Assembly (NCBI RefSeq): GCF_001189535.1
Contig: NZ_CP012070.1
Location: forward strand, 992,001-1,056,000
Source of the DNA: Arsenicicoccus sp. oral taxon 190
GTDB lineage: Bacteria > Actinomycetota > Actinomycetes > Actinomycetales > Dermatophilaceae
Length of the DNA: 64,000 bases
Direction of reading: 5' to 3'
In this document: one piece after another, positions 17,195 to 25,888 of the stretch
Layout: each line of letters opens with the position of its first letter
How positions within the stretch are numbered: the first letter of the stretch is position 1
Notes under the pieces: model-generated
Database searches by the model: none
Seen by the model: only the letters and a program-made list of their open reading frames with translations
What the model was told of the DNA's origin: nothing
Made by a program: the position numbers and the translations under genes

Positions 17195-19930
17195 ATGACC
17201 ACCGAGGGCCAGCGCAATGTTGCGCACGCTGACGTCCACGACGAGATGCTTCAGGCGCTCCTGCTTGCCGAGGCGGAGGTCACGACCGAACTCGCGGACG
17301 TGGAGCAACGGTTGACGGAGATCCGCGAGCAGCTCGAGCTCGCACGCCGCTCTCTGGTGTCCACGGGACCACGACCCGGAGAGGCACGAGGGATTGGGAG
17401 CATGGCCCCGGCTGGCTTGCCCATCGACCTCTCAGGGCTCCCCCTCTTTCCGTGGCAGCAGGAGGCCCTTGAGGCGTGGGCTGGCGGGGGAAACGTCGGC
17501 ATTGTGGAGGCGGTAACAGGTGCTGGTAAGACGCGAGTGGGTATCACCGCCATCGCTGCTGCGCTGGAGTCGGGCAATCGCGCCGTCGTCATCGTGCCGA
17601 CCATCGTCCTCCGGGCCCAGTGGATCCGCGTGCTGCGGGAGGCGCTGCCGCATCACGCCATCGGCGACGATCCCCGCAAGAGCGACTGGCACGTCCTGGT
17701 CACAACGGTGCACAGCGCCGTCCACCTAGACCTGGCCCCCGGCGAGACGCCATTGATGGTGGCTGACGAATGCCATCGGTACGGCGCCGAGACCTGGGCC
17801 CGGGCACTGCGTACCCAATTCACCTGGAGGCTGGGATTGTCTGCCACGGTCGAGCGCGGGGACGCCGGCGACGCGATCCTGAAGGCGTACTTCGCGGGGG
17901 TCGTCTACACCCTGGGATACGAAAAGGCTCTACGCGACGGGGTCATTGCGCCGTACCGTGTCGCCTTCGCCGGCGTGGATCTCGACCGTGACGAGCGGAC
18001 GCGCTATGAGGACGCATCAGACCGCATGGCCAGGGCGCGAAGCACCCTCGTCAGCGTCTATGGCCTCGATGGCACGCAGATGGGCAGCTTGCTGCAGGCA
18101 GCTCAACGGCTGATCGACCAATCTGCCCCAGGGGCCATCACCGCCAGGCAGTTCCTCAGGGCCTTCAGCGACCGCCGTGCCGTCCTCGCCGAGTGTCGAG
18201 CAAAGGTCCGGGCCCTTGCCGCCATAGCGGATGACGTCGCCACTCGCCGGGGGACCTTGATCTTCACTCAGACTCGTTCCTCAGCAGACGCTGCTGCCCT
18301 TGTCCTGCGGTCGCAGGGTTGCCAGGCAGAGAGCGTCCACGGCGAGACCAAAGAGGACGAACGAGAGGAGCATCTCGTGGCGCTCGGTCGGGGCGATCTG
18401 CAGGCGCTGGCGGCGCCTCGCATCCTCGATGAGGGCGTCGACGTCCCCGACGTGGACCTCGGCATCGTCCTGGCCCGCAGCAGACGTCGACGGCAGATGA
18501 TTCAGCGCCTCGGCCGCGTGGTGCGACGCAAGCCCGATGGCCGCCCAGCGACATTCATCGTCCTCTTTGCCAGCCACACGACTGAGGACCCCACGTCAGG
18601 CGGGCCAGATGCCACCGAGTTCGAGGAATTGCTGCCATGGGCGCTCGAGGTCGTCACCGTCGACCTCGAACGGGAGGGGGTTGGGCCCCTCAAGCGCTTC
18701 CTTCAGGGGATCGCTGGCCGTGGCGCTGGCGAAGTCTTCATCAGGCTCCCCTCGAGGCAGGATCTTCCAGAGCTGGGCACCGCGGAGACCTCCCTGACGG
18801 ACGCCTACCCCAGACGGCACCGTCGTCAGCCAGCAGCGACCGCCGCGCCCGATGTGGCAGCGACCTCAATCGTCACGGCCCCTTCAGTGATCCATCAAAC
18901 GCCGCTACCGGTGGCATCGGCGGACGACGAATACGTCCTGGTTTGGGCTCAGGAGGAGGACGATGCACCCTCTCGCCAAGTCCTGACCGCCGGCGCCACT
19001 GCCGACCCGGTCAAGGACTACTTCAAGCAGATCGGGAAGGTCGCCCTCCTGAACACTCAGAAGGAGGTCGAGCTGGCGAAGCGGATCGAGGCCGGCCTGT
19101 TTGCGACGAACCTGCTGTCGTCTGGCGGCACCATCGATGTAGACCTCAGGTCCGAGCTGCAGTGGGTTGCCCAGGACGGGAAGCTCGCCAAGAACCACCT
19201 GATCGAGGCCAACCTGCGGCTGGTGGTGTCGCTGGCCAAGCGCTACACCGGTCGCGGCATGCTCTTCCTGGACCTCATTCAGGAGGGCAACCTCGGTCTG
19301 ATCCGTGCCGTGGAGAAGTTCGATTACACCCAGGGCAACAAGTTCTCCACCTACGCGACGTGGTGGATCCGGCAGGCCATTACGCGGGCGATGGCCGACC
19401 AGTCCCGCACTATCCGAGTCCCCGTGCACGCTCATGAGGTGGCCGTGCGGGTCAATCGGCTTCGGCGGTCGCACGACCTCACGTGGCGCGAGTGCTACGA
19501 CCAACCCACCTGCCTCGGTGAGGAGGTCACTCTCAGCCAAGTTGTTGACGCTCGTACTCACCTTGCGCCGGTTCCGGGCTTTGACGACGTACCCAACATT
19601 CTGGAGCGTCCTGACGCCGCAGACCACGTGCAGGACCTGCTGACGTCGCTGGGTCACGGTGAACTCATCGCCCAGATGTGGGAGTTCCTCACCCCACGGG
19701 AGGCGCGGGTCCTGGCGTTGCGGCACGGTCTGGGCGGTCGCGACCCCATGACGCTGGACGAGATCGGGCGTTCTTTCGGTGTGACGAGAGAGCGCATCCG
19801 CCAGATCGAGTCGGGAGCGCTGGCGTCCCTTCGTGGCGAGCCGGTCTTGTTGCAGGCGGCACACGAGTGGGGACTGGCCAAAGTCGTCGTCCCAAACAGT
19901 GATCCAACTGATCCCGTTCTGGTCGCGTGA
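17195..19930 (+). CDS. SF2 helicase fused to a primary-type sigma-70 factor
   Basis: A 911-residue chimera. Residues 15-55 look like a coiled coil. Residues 80-460 are an XPB/SSL2-like SF2 helicase: Walker A AVTGAGKT (106-113), DECH (191-194), SAT (216-218) and motif VI QRLGRVVRR (437-445). A proline/alanine-rich linker spans 540-600. Residues 603-636 match sigma region 1.2 (DPVKDYFKQIGKVALLN), and 661-745 match regions 2.1-2.4, including YATWWIRQAITRAMADQ at 720-736. Residues 831-880 match region 4 (LTPREARVLALRHGLGG, then GVTRERIRQIE). Region 3 is diverged. The residues that bind the -10 element and core polymerase look intact, closest to actinobacterial HrdB. The frame is continuous, so this is not two genes. 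Function is unknown; it may tether RNA polymerase to a DNA translocase or activate the divergent operon. Confidence 0.9.
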   Translation: MTTEGQRNVAHADVHDEMLQALLLAEAEVTTELADVEQRLTEIREQLELARRSLVSTGPRPGEARGIGSMAPAGLPIDLSGLPLFPWQQEALEAWAGGGNVGIVEAVTGAGKTRVGITAIAAALESGNRAVVIVPTIVLRAQWIRVLREALPHHAIGDDPRKSDWHVLVTTVHSAVHLDLAPGETPLMVADECHRYGAETWARALRTQFTWRLGLSATVERGDAGDAILKAYFAGVVYTLGYEKALRDGVIAPYRVAFAGVDLDRDERTRYEDASDRMARARSTLVSVYGLDGTQMGSLLQAAQRLIDQSAPGAITARQFLRAFSDRRAVLAECRAKVRALAAIADDVATRRGTLIFTQTRSSADAAALVLRSQGCQAESVHGETKEDEREEHLVALGRGDLQALAAPRILDEGVDVPDVDLGIVLARSRRRRQMIQRLGRVVRRKPDGRPATFIVLFASHTTEDPTSGGPDATEFEELLPWALEVVTVDLEREGVGPLKRFLQGIAGRGAGEVFIRLPSRQDLPELGTAETSLTDAYPRRHRRQPAATAAPDVAATSIVTAPSVIHQTPLPVASADDEYVLVWAQEEDDAPSRQVLTAGATADPVKDYFKQIGKVALLNTQKEVELAKRIEAGLFATNLLSSGGTIDVDLRSELQWVAQDGKLAKNHLIEANLRLVVSLAKRYTGRGMLFLDLIQEGNLGLIRAVEKFDYTQGNKFSTYATWWIRQAITRAMADQSRTIRVPVHAHEVAVRVNRLRRSHDLTWRECYDQPTCLGEEVTLSQVVDARTHLAPVPGFDDVPNILERPDAADHVQDLLTSLGHGELIAQMWEFLTPREARVLALRHGLGGRDPMTLDEIGRSFGVTRERIRQIESGALASLRGEPVLLQAAHEWGLAKVVVPNSDPTDPVLVA

Positions 19931-20043
19931 TGGCATCGGTGTCTTGCCGACGCCGATTCAAGCCCTCCGAGTCATCCGCCCATGATCCGGGTCCCATCAG
20001 CGGCCTAGGGTGGGGCGATGACCTACCGGCCCCGTGACCTGCG

Positions 20044-21213
20044 ATGACCACGCGAACCATCGCGCGCACCAACAGCGGTCGCATCCTGGAGCTGCTGCGC
20101 GCACGAGGGCCCATGGCGCGTGCGGACGTCGCGCAGGCGACCGCGCTGAGCGTGTCGACGGTGTCGCGACTGGTGGCCGAGATGCTGGGCAGCGGCCTGC
20201 TGGTGCAGTCGGAGGACGGCGCCGTCACCGGCGGCCGGCCGACCCGACACGTCCGGCTCAACGCCGCGGCGGCCACCACCCTCGCCGTCGACATCGCGGA
20301 CCACCACACGCAGGTCGCGCTCGTCGGGCTCGACGGGACGGTCCTGCGGGAGCGCACCTGGGTGCCCGACGCCGCGGAGATGACGGGTGACGCGCGCCTG
20401 GCCCACACCCTCGACGTGATCGAGCAGGCGCTGACGGAGGCCACGGCATACGACGCAGGTGAGCACGACAACCCCCGCTGCCTCGCCCTCGGCGTCTCCG
20501 TCCCGGGCCCGGTCACCTCGGCCGGTGTCGTGCGGTTCTCGCCGTCGCTGGTGTGGGACGACCTGCCGCTCGGCGACCTGCTCCGCGAGCGCTTCGGGCT
20601 GCCCGTCGCCGTCGCCAACGACGCCAACCTCATCGCCATCGCCGAGAGCCGCGTCGGCGACTACCGCGACGCCGCATCGCTGTTCGTCCTGGCGGTGTTC
20701 GACGGGATCGGCAGCGGCATCGTCGTGGACCGCGCGCTGTGGCCCGGCAACGCCGGCTGCTCGGGGCAGATCGGGCGCATGCTGCTCGACAGCACGGCCA
20801 TCGCCAACGTCTACGTCGGCTACGGCGACCTGGAGCGGCAGCTCGGGTCGGTGGGCCTCGCGCGCCGGGCCGCTGATGCGGGGATCGCCATACGGCCCGA
20901 GTCCGACATCTTTGCCCAGCTGTTCACCAGCACCGACCCCGCCGCCCGCGACCTGAGCACCCTCGTGCTCGACCAGTTCGCCGCGGCCCTGGTCAACGTG
21001 TGCGCCCTCATCGACCCCGAGGTCATTGTGCTGGCAGGGTGGTTCGCGCCGCTGGCCGACCACCTGCACGGCGAGCTCGAGAGCCGGCTGACCGGCCGCG
21101 TCCTGTCCGTCCCCCGCATCGCCCCCGAGTCCACCGGCCACGCCGGAGCCCTGCTCGGGGCCGCGCACGTCGCCCTCGACACCTACGGCGCGCTGTCCCA
21201 GCTGCTCGACTGA
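20044..21213 (+). CDS. ROK-family transcriptional regulator
   Basis: The 389-residue protein has an N-terminal winged helix (MARADVAQATALSVSTVSRLV, residues 24-44) followed by a ROK sugar-kinase-like domain (VANDANLIAIAE, GIGSGIVV). It is of the NagC/XylR type, a repressor released by a sugar or sugar phosphate. The usual zinc motif CxCGxxGC of ROK proteins is not seen; the equivalent region reads NAGCSGQIG. It sits 100 bases upstream of a sugar ABC operon in the same direction and probably controls it through the dyad at 21267-21297. The ligand cannot be named from sequence; xylose, ribose, inositol or a related sugar are candidates. Confidence 0.9.
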   Translation: MTTRTIARTNSGRILELLRARGPMARADVAQATALSVSTVSRLVAEMLGSGLLVQSEDGAVTGGRPTRHVRLNAAAATTLAVDIADHHTQVALVGLDGTVLRERTWVPDAAEMTGDARLAHTLDVIEQALTEATAYDAGEHDNPRCLALGVSVPGPVTSAGVVRFSPSLVWDDLPLGDLLRERFGLPVAVANDANLIAIAESRVGDYRDAASLFVLAVFDGIGSGIVVDRALWPGNAGCSGQIGRMLLDSTAIANVYVGYGDLERQLGSVGLARRAADAGIAIRPESDIFAQLFTSTDPAARDLSTLVLDQFAAALVNVCALIDPEVIVLAGWFAPLADHLHGELESRLTGRVLSVPRIAPESTGHAGALLGAAHVALDTYGALSQLLD

Positions 21214-21266
21214 CGAGATCTGCGTCACCTCTGGCGCCCGGCCCGTCGCCGGGTCTACTCTGCAGA

Positions 21267-21297
21267 CACCCTTTTTCGCATAGTGCAAATAAGGGTG
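21267..21297. promoter_or_regulatory. Dyad operator upstream of the sugar ABC operon
   Basis: CACCCTT (21267-21273) and AAGGGTG (21291-21297) form the outer arms. The inner bases TTTCGCA/TGCAAAT continue an imperfect dyad. It lies between the ROK gene and the binding-protein gene, 18 bases before the latter's ATG, so a bound repressor would block transcription or early elongation. Confidence 0.5.
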
Positions 21298-21314
21298 AGA
21301 GCGAGGAGCCTCCA

Positions 21315-22388
21315 ATGGGACGTAGGAACCTTGTCGTCGCGACCGTCACGGTCGCGAGCCTCGGACTCGCCGGGTGCAGCACCGTCTCGTCGACGAGCAG
21401 CAGCTCCGGCAGCGGGTCCTCAGCGGCCAAGGGGCCGTTCACGATCGGCATCAGCAACGGCTTCGTCGGCAGCGAGTACCGCACCCAGATGGTGCAGGAC
21501 ATGCAGGACGCCGCCAAGCCCTACCAGGACGCCGGCGAGCTCAAGCAGCTCGTGCTGGAGAACCAGGACACCGACGTCAACGGTCAGATCCAGCAGGTCC
21601 GCAACCTCATCAAGGCCCGGGTCAACGCGATCATCGTCGACCCCAACTCCGGCTCCGCCCTCGACGCCGTCTTCAAGGAGGCCACGAGCGCGGGCATCAA
21701 GGTCTATGCCATCGACCAGGCGGTCACCGAGAAGTCCGTGACCAACGTCGGCATCGACCAGGGCAAGTGGGCCGAGACCAGCGCCACGTGGCTCGCCCAG
21801 CAGCTCGGGTCCGGCAAGAAGGTCGTCGCCGTCAACGGGATCTCCGGCCATCCGGCCAACGAGGCCAGGTGGGGCGCGGCCAAGAAGGTCTTCGACGCGG
21901 CCGGCATACAGGTGCTCACCACCGCCGACGGCGGCTGGGACCAGGCCAAGGGCCAGCAGGCCATGGCCAACCTCCTGGCCACCTATCCCGACATCAACGG
22001 CGTGTGGACCCAGGACGGTATGGCGCAAGGAGTCCTCAAGGCGCTCGTCGCCGCCAAGAAGCAGAGCTCCATCGTCACCACCGGCGAGGCCCGCAACGGC
22101 TTCATGCGCCTGTGGAGCCAGCAGGGCAAGGCCTTCAAGTCCGTCGGTGTCGTCAACCCGCCCGGGACCGGCGCCACGGCGCTGCACCTCGCCATGGCCG
22201 AGCTCAAGGGCGGCAAGATCGACCCGGCCAAGCTGACCGACGGGCACTCCGTCGTCCTCGACCTCGAGCCGGCCATCACGCCGGAGAACTTCACCGCCGA
22301 GTGGGACAAGGTCAAGGACAAGCCCGACACCTACGTCCTGGACTCGATCCTCACCAAGGACGAGGTCGCCGGCCTCCTGGCCAAGTAG
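21315..22388 (+). CDS. Sugar ABC transporter substrate-binding lipoprotein
   Basis: A 357-residue precursor beginning at ATG 21315, with AGGAG at 21304-21308 six bases upstream. Residues 1-20 are a signal peptide ending in the lipobox LAGC (Cys21). The mature part begins after a serine-rich linker and has the type I periplasmic-binding fold seen in RbsB relatives (FTIGISNGFVGSEYR, then IIVDPNSGSALDAVF). It delivers a monosaccharide or polyol to the permeases encoded downstream. The next gene starts 9 bases after the stop, so they are one operon. The substrate is not known. Confidence 0.9.
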   Translation: MGRRNLVVATVTVASLGLAGCSTVSSTSSSSGSGSSAAKGPFTIGISNGFVGSEYRTQMVQDMQDAAKPYQDAGELKQLVLENQDTDVNGQIQQVRNLIKARVNAIIVDPNSGSALDAVFKEATSAGIKVYAIDQAVTEKSVTNVGIDQGKWAETSATWLAQQLGSGKKVVAVNGISGHPANEARWGAAKKVFDAAGIQVLTTADGGWDQAKGQQAMANLLATYPDINGVWTQDGMAQGVLKALVAAKKQSSIVTTGEARNGFMRLWSQQGKAFKSVGVVNPPGTGATALHLAMAELKGGKIDPAKLTDGHSVVLDLEPAITPENFTAEWDKVKDKPDTYVLDSILTKDEVAGLLAK

Positions 22389-22397
22389 GCCCCGCCC

Positions 22398-23918
22398 GTG
22401 CCCACCCCGCTGCTCGCCGTCAGGGACGCCACCAAGAGCTTCGGTGGCGTCCGGGCGCTGCGGGGCGCCTCGCTCGAGGTCACGGCGGGCGAGGTCCACG
22501 GCCTGCTCGGCCCCAACGGTTCCGGCAAGAGCACCCTCAACAAGGTCGTGGCGGGGTCGGTGCGGCCCGACTCCGCCACGATCCACCTCGACGGGGCCCC
22601 CGTCACGATCGACTCCCCGATGGCCGCCCACCGCCTCGGCATCAGCGCCGTCTATCAGCAGCTCAGCCTCGTGCCGCAGCTGTCGGTGGCGGACAACCTC
22701 GTGCTCGGCCTCGAGCCGACGCGGCTCGGTCTCGTCCGCGGGCGCCAGGCCCGCGAGCGCGCGGGTCAGATGCTCGACACCCTCCAGCCCGTCATGGGCT
22801 CACCGGTCCGCCTCGACGACCCGGTCCGCCGCCTGACGCCCGCCCAGCAGCAGCTCGTCGAGGTCGGCAAGGCCCTGCTGCGCGACCCGCGCATCCTCAT
22901 CCTCGACGAGGCCACCGCGTCGCTGCACCGCGACCAGGTGGCGCTGCTGCGCGAGCTCGTCGAGGACCGCCGCCAGGCGGGGTGCTGCATCATCTTCGTC
23001 TCGCACCGCCTGCACGAGATCGTCGACTTCTGCGACCGGGCGACGATCCTGCGCTCGGGGTCGACCGTCGCCACCGTCGACGCCCGCACCACCACGCCCG
23101 ACGAGATGATCCGCCTGATGGTGGGCGACGTCGGCGACGTGACCCGACGGGGCGCGCACGAGCCGACCGGGGACGTGCGCCTCCAGATGCACGAGCTCAC
23201 CAGCCCCGGCATCGACGCGATCTCCCTGGCCGCCGAGCGCGGCGAGATCGTGGGGCTCGGCGGCCTGCAGGGGCAGGGTCAGTCCGAGCTGCTGCTCACG
23301 CTCTTCGGCGCCATGCCCGCCACCTCGGGGACGGTGAGCGTCGACGGTCGCGAGGTCGACCTCTCCTCCCCGGTCACCGCGGCCCGCGCCGGCATCGCGC
23401 TCGTCCCCGGCGACCGCAACGCCCAGGGCCTGTTCGCCAAGCGCAGCGTCCAGGACAACATCTCGATCGCCAGCGTCGGGCGGCGCGCCACGGCGGGCCT
23501 CACCCGTCAGGCCGTCGAGTCGTCGGTCGCGCGAGACATGGTGGAGCGCCTGCGGATCGCCGTCGGCAACCTCGGCCAGCCCGTCTCGACGCTGTCCGGC
23601 GGCAACGCGCAGAAGGTCGTCCTCGCCAAGTGGATCCTCAACGAGCCCGCCGTCCTGCTGCTCGACGACCCCACCAAGGGCGTCGACATCGGCGCCAAGG
23701 AGGAGATCTATCGGATCATCCGCTCCCTCGCCGACGACGGGGCGGTCGTGGTGATCAACTCCAGCGAGGACAGCGAGCTGGTCGCCCTGTGCGACCGGGT
23801 TCTCGTCCTCTACGAAGGGGCCGTCGTCGAGACCCTCGCCGCCGCCGACCTCACCGAGGAACGCCTCGTCGGCTCGTCCATGCGGGTGCCCGCCACCACC
23901 GCCGAGGAGGCCGAGTGA
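22398..23918 (+). CDS. RbsA-like sugar ABC transporter ATPase (two ABC domains)
   Basis: 506 residues from GTG 22398. The first ABC domain has Walker A GPNGSGKST (38-46) and the variant signature LTPAQQQLVEVGKAL. The second has the degenerate P-loop GLQGQGQSE and a full LSGGNAQKVVLAKW signature, with DDPTKGVD as Walker B. One intact and one degenerate P-loop is usual for RbsA/MglA/XylG proteins. It powers sugar import with the two permeases that follow. The stop overlaps the GTG of the first permease. Confidence 0.93.
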   Translation: MPTPLLAVRDATKSFGGVRALRGASLEVTAGEVHGLLGPNGSGKSTLNKVVAGSVRPDSATIHLDGAPVTIDSPMAAHRLGISAVYQQLSLVPQLSVADNLVLGLEPTRLGLVRGRQARERAGQMLDTLQPVMGSPVRLDDPVRRLTPAQQQLVEVGKALLRDPRILILDEATASLHRDQVALLRELVEDRRQAGCCIIFVSHRLHEIVDFCDRATILRSGSTVATVDARTTTPDEMIRLMVGDVGDVTRRGAHEPTGDVRLQMHELTSPGIDAISLAAERGEIVGLGGLQGQGQSELLLTLFGAMPATSGTVSVDGREVDLSSPVTAARAGIALVPGDRNAQGLFAKRSVQDNISIASVGRRATAGLTRQAVESSVARDMVERLRIAVGNLGQPVSTLSGGNAQKVVLAKWILNEPAVLLLDDPTKGVDIGAKEEIYRIIRSLADDGAVVVINSSEDSELVALCDRVLVLYEGAVVETLAAADLTEERLVGSSMRVPATTAEEAE

Positions 23919-24895
23919 CCACCCCCACCGTCGTGCCGTCCACCAACCCCGCGACCGCGCTGCTGCTGGCGCGCGTCTCGCGCAGCACGACCTGGCTCCT
24001 GCTCGCGGTGGCCATCGGCCTGAGCGCCGTGCTGCAGCCGGACTTCTTCTCGGCGTACTCCATCGCCTCGTCGTTCTCCGGCTTCCTGCCCCTCGTGCTG
24101 CTCGCCGTCGGGCAGGCCGTCGTGATCATCGGCGGCGGGCTGGACCTGTCCCTCGGCGCCTCCCTCGGCCTGGCGAGCGTCGTCGGGCTGCTGGTCATGG
24201 ACGGTCAGGACGGCCGGCTGCCCCTCGGGGTCCTGGCCGCCCTCGCCACGGGTCTGGCCTGCGGCCTCGTCAACGGCCTCATCGTCGCGGTCGTCCGGCT
24301 GCAACCCCTCATCACGACCTTCGCGACGGCCTCGACCTTCACCGGCGCGACCCTGTGGGTGCTCCCCAAGCCCGGCGGCACCGTGCCCGCGGCACTCACC
24401 ACCTCCTTCCGTATGGCGGTCGCCGGCCTCCCCGTCACCCTGCTGCTCACGCTGCTGCTGGGCCTGTCCTGGCTCCTGCTGCGCCGCACCCGTTTCATGC
24501 GCCACGTCTATGCCATCGGCGGGGACGTCCAGGCGTCCTACGCCTCGCTCGTCCCGGTCACCCGCACCCAGATCTCCACCTATGCCTTCGCCGGCACCTT
24601 CGCCGGGCTCGCCGCCGTCGCCGTCCTGGCCAACAGCGGCTCCGGAGACCCCTATGTCGGTGGGGACTTCGCGCTCAACTCCGTCGCCGCCGTCGTCATC
24701 GGCGGCGTCGCGCTCCGCGGGGGCGAGGGCGGGGCGATCGGCGCGATCGCCGGCGCCGTCGTGCTCTCCCTGGTCAGCAGCATCCTGTTCTTCCTCAGCA
24801 TACCGACGACCTATCGCCAGCTCGCCCAAGGACTCGTCGTCATCGGTGCCCTGGCCCTGTCCGCCCTGAGCGCCCGCGGGCAGGAGGCAGCATGA
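23915..24895 (+). CDS. RbsC-like sugar ABC permease 1
   Basis: 326 residues from GTG 23915, overlapping the ATPase stop by four bases. It has about eight to ten hydrophobic membrane segments and the typical GLDLSLGASLGLASV and FALNSVAAVVIGGVALRGG segments of RbsC-type (BPD_transp_2) permeases. It probably forms a heterodimer with the next gene product in the membrane. The much longer open frame in front of this start is a shadow of the upstream genes. Confidence 0.9.
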   Translation: MTTPTVVPSTNPATALLLARVSRSTTWLLLAVAIGLSAVLQPDFFSAYSIASSFSGFLPLVLLAVGQAVVIIGGGLDLSLGASLGLASVVGLLVMDGQDGRLPLGVLAALATGLACGLVNGLIVAVVRLQPLITTFATASTFTGATLWVLPKPGGTVPAALTTSFRMAVAGLPVTLLLTLLLGLSWLLLRRTRFMRHVYAIGGDVQASYASLVPVTRTQISTYAFAGTFAGLAAVAVLANSGSGDPYVGGDFALNSVAAVVIGGVALRGGEGGAIGAIAGAVVLSLVSSILFFLSIPTTYRQLAQGLVVIGALALSALSARGQEAA

Positions 24896-25875
24896 GCACG
24901 CTCGCCACCGAGAGCCGCACCGCCCCCGCCCGGCGGGTCCTCACCAACCCCGTGGTCGTCGCGTTCCTGCTCGCCGTCGCGCTGGTCGTCGTGGGGGAGA
25001 TCGTCTCGCCGGGGTTCGGGTCCTACGGCCAGGTCGTGTCGATGCTGCGCGTGGCGTCCTTCCTCGGCGTCATCGCGATCGGGCAGACGCTGGTCATCCT
25101 CAGCGGCGGCGAGGGCATCGACCTCAGCGTCGGCAAGGTCGCCACCCTCGCTGCCATCATCGCCTCGCGGCAGATGCAGGGTGACGACGGGGGGATCCTG
25201 TGGGGCGTCCTCCTCGCGGTCGTCGTCGCCGCCGCGATCGGGCTGGTCAACGGCATCGGCGTCGTCTACCTGCGCATCCCGCCGTTCGTGATGACGCTCG
25301 GCATGCTCGGGGTCGTCCAGGGCATCGTCCTCGCCTACACCAAGGGGGCCGCCGACGGCCGGGCGGCTCCGGCACTGGTCGGCGCCGTCAACGGCGAGCT
25401 GCTGCTCGGCATACCCGGTGTCCTGCTGCTGTGGCTCGCGCTGGGGCTGCTGGTCACCCTGATCCTGCGGCGCAGCACCTATGGACTGAGCCTGTATGCC
25501 GTCGGCGCCAACCGCCTGGCCGCGCGGCTCTCCGGGATCCGGGTCAACCGCACGGTGATCCTGGCCTACGTCCTGTCGTCCGTCTTCGCGGCGCTCGGCG
25601 GGATCCTGATGGTGGGCTACACCGAGACCGTGTTCCTCAACCTCGCCGACGGGCTCGCGCTGCCGTCGATCGCCGCCGTCATCATCGGCGGCACCCTCAT
25701 CTCCGGCGGCGTGGGCAGCTATGCCGGCAGCGCCGTCGGCGCCATCGTCCTCACCGTCCTCACCAGCCTCCTCACCACCATGAACATGTCGACGGCCAGC
25801 CGCACCGTCGTCAACGGCCTCGTCCTCATCGCCCTGCTGGCCGTCTACGGCCGGCAACGTCGCCTCCGCAGCTGA
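24892..25875 (+). CDS. RbsC-like sugar ABC permease 2
   Basis: 327 residues from ATG 24892, overlapping the preceding stop (ATGA), with GGAGG at about 24883-24887 as a ribosome site. It is a second BPD_transp_2 permease: GEGIDLSVGKVATLAA near residue 70 and LALPSIAAVIIGGTLISGG near 250, with alternating hydrophobic helices. Two different permease genes are common in xylose, ribose or inositol transporters of Actinobacteria. Confidence 0.9.
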   Translation: MSTLATESRTAPARRVLTNPVVVAFLLAVALVVVGEIVSPGFGSYGQVVSMLRVASFLGVIAIGQTLVILSGGEGIDLSVGKVATLAAIIASRQMQGDDGGILWGVLLAVVVAAAIGLVNGIGVVYLRIPPFVMTLGMLGVVQGIVLAYTKGAADGRAAPALVGAVNGELLLGIPGVLLLWLALGLLVTLILRRSTYGLSLYAVGANRLAARLSGIRVNRTVILAYVLSSVFAALGGILMVGYTETVFLNLADGLALPSIAAVIIGGTLISGGVGSYAGSAVGAIVLTVLTSLLTTMNMSTASRTVVNGLVLIALLAVYGRQRRLRS

Positions 25876-25888
25876 GAAGGGAACTCCC

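Noticed and set aside
17102..17308. Extension of the helicase-methylase gene to ATG 17308
   Set aside because: It would overlap the start of the divergent helicase-sigma gene by 114 bases and adds sequence unlike the family N-terminus.
19932..19954. Possible terminator after the helicase-sigma gene (GGCATCGG/CCGACGCC)
   Set aside because: The stem has a mismatch in the middle and no T-run follows; too weak to list.
21374..23914. Open frame running from 21374 into permease 1
   Set aside because: The first 2.5 kb is an Arg/Pro/Gly-rich shadow of the binding protein and ATPase genes; the permease begins at GTG 23915.
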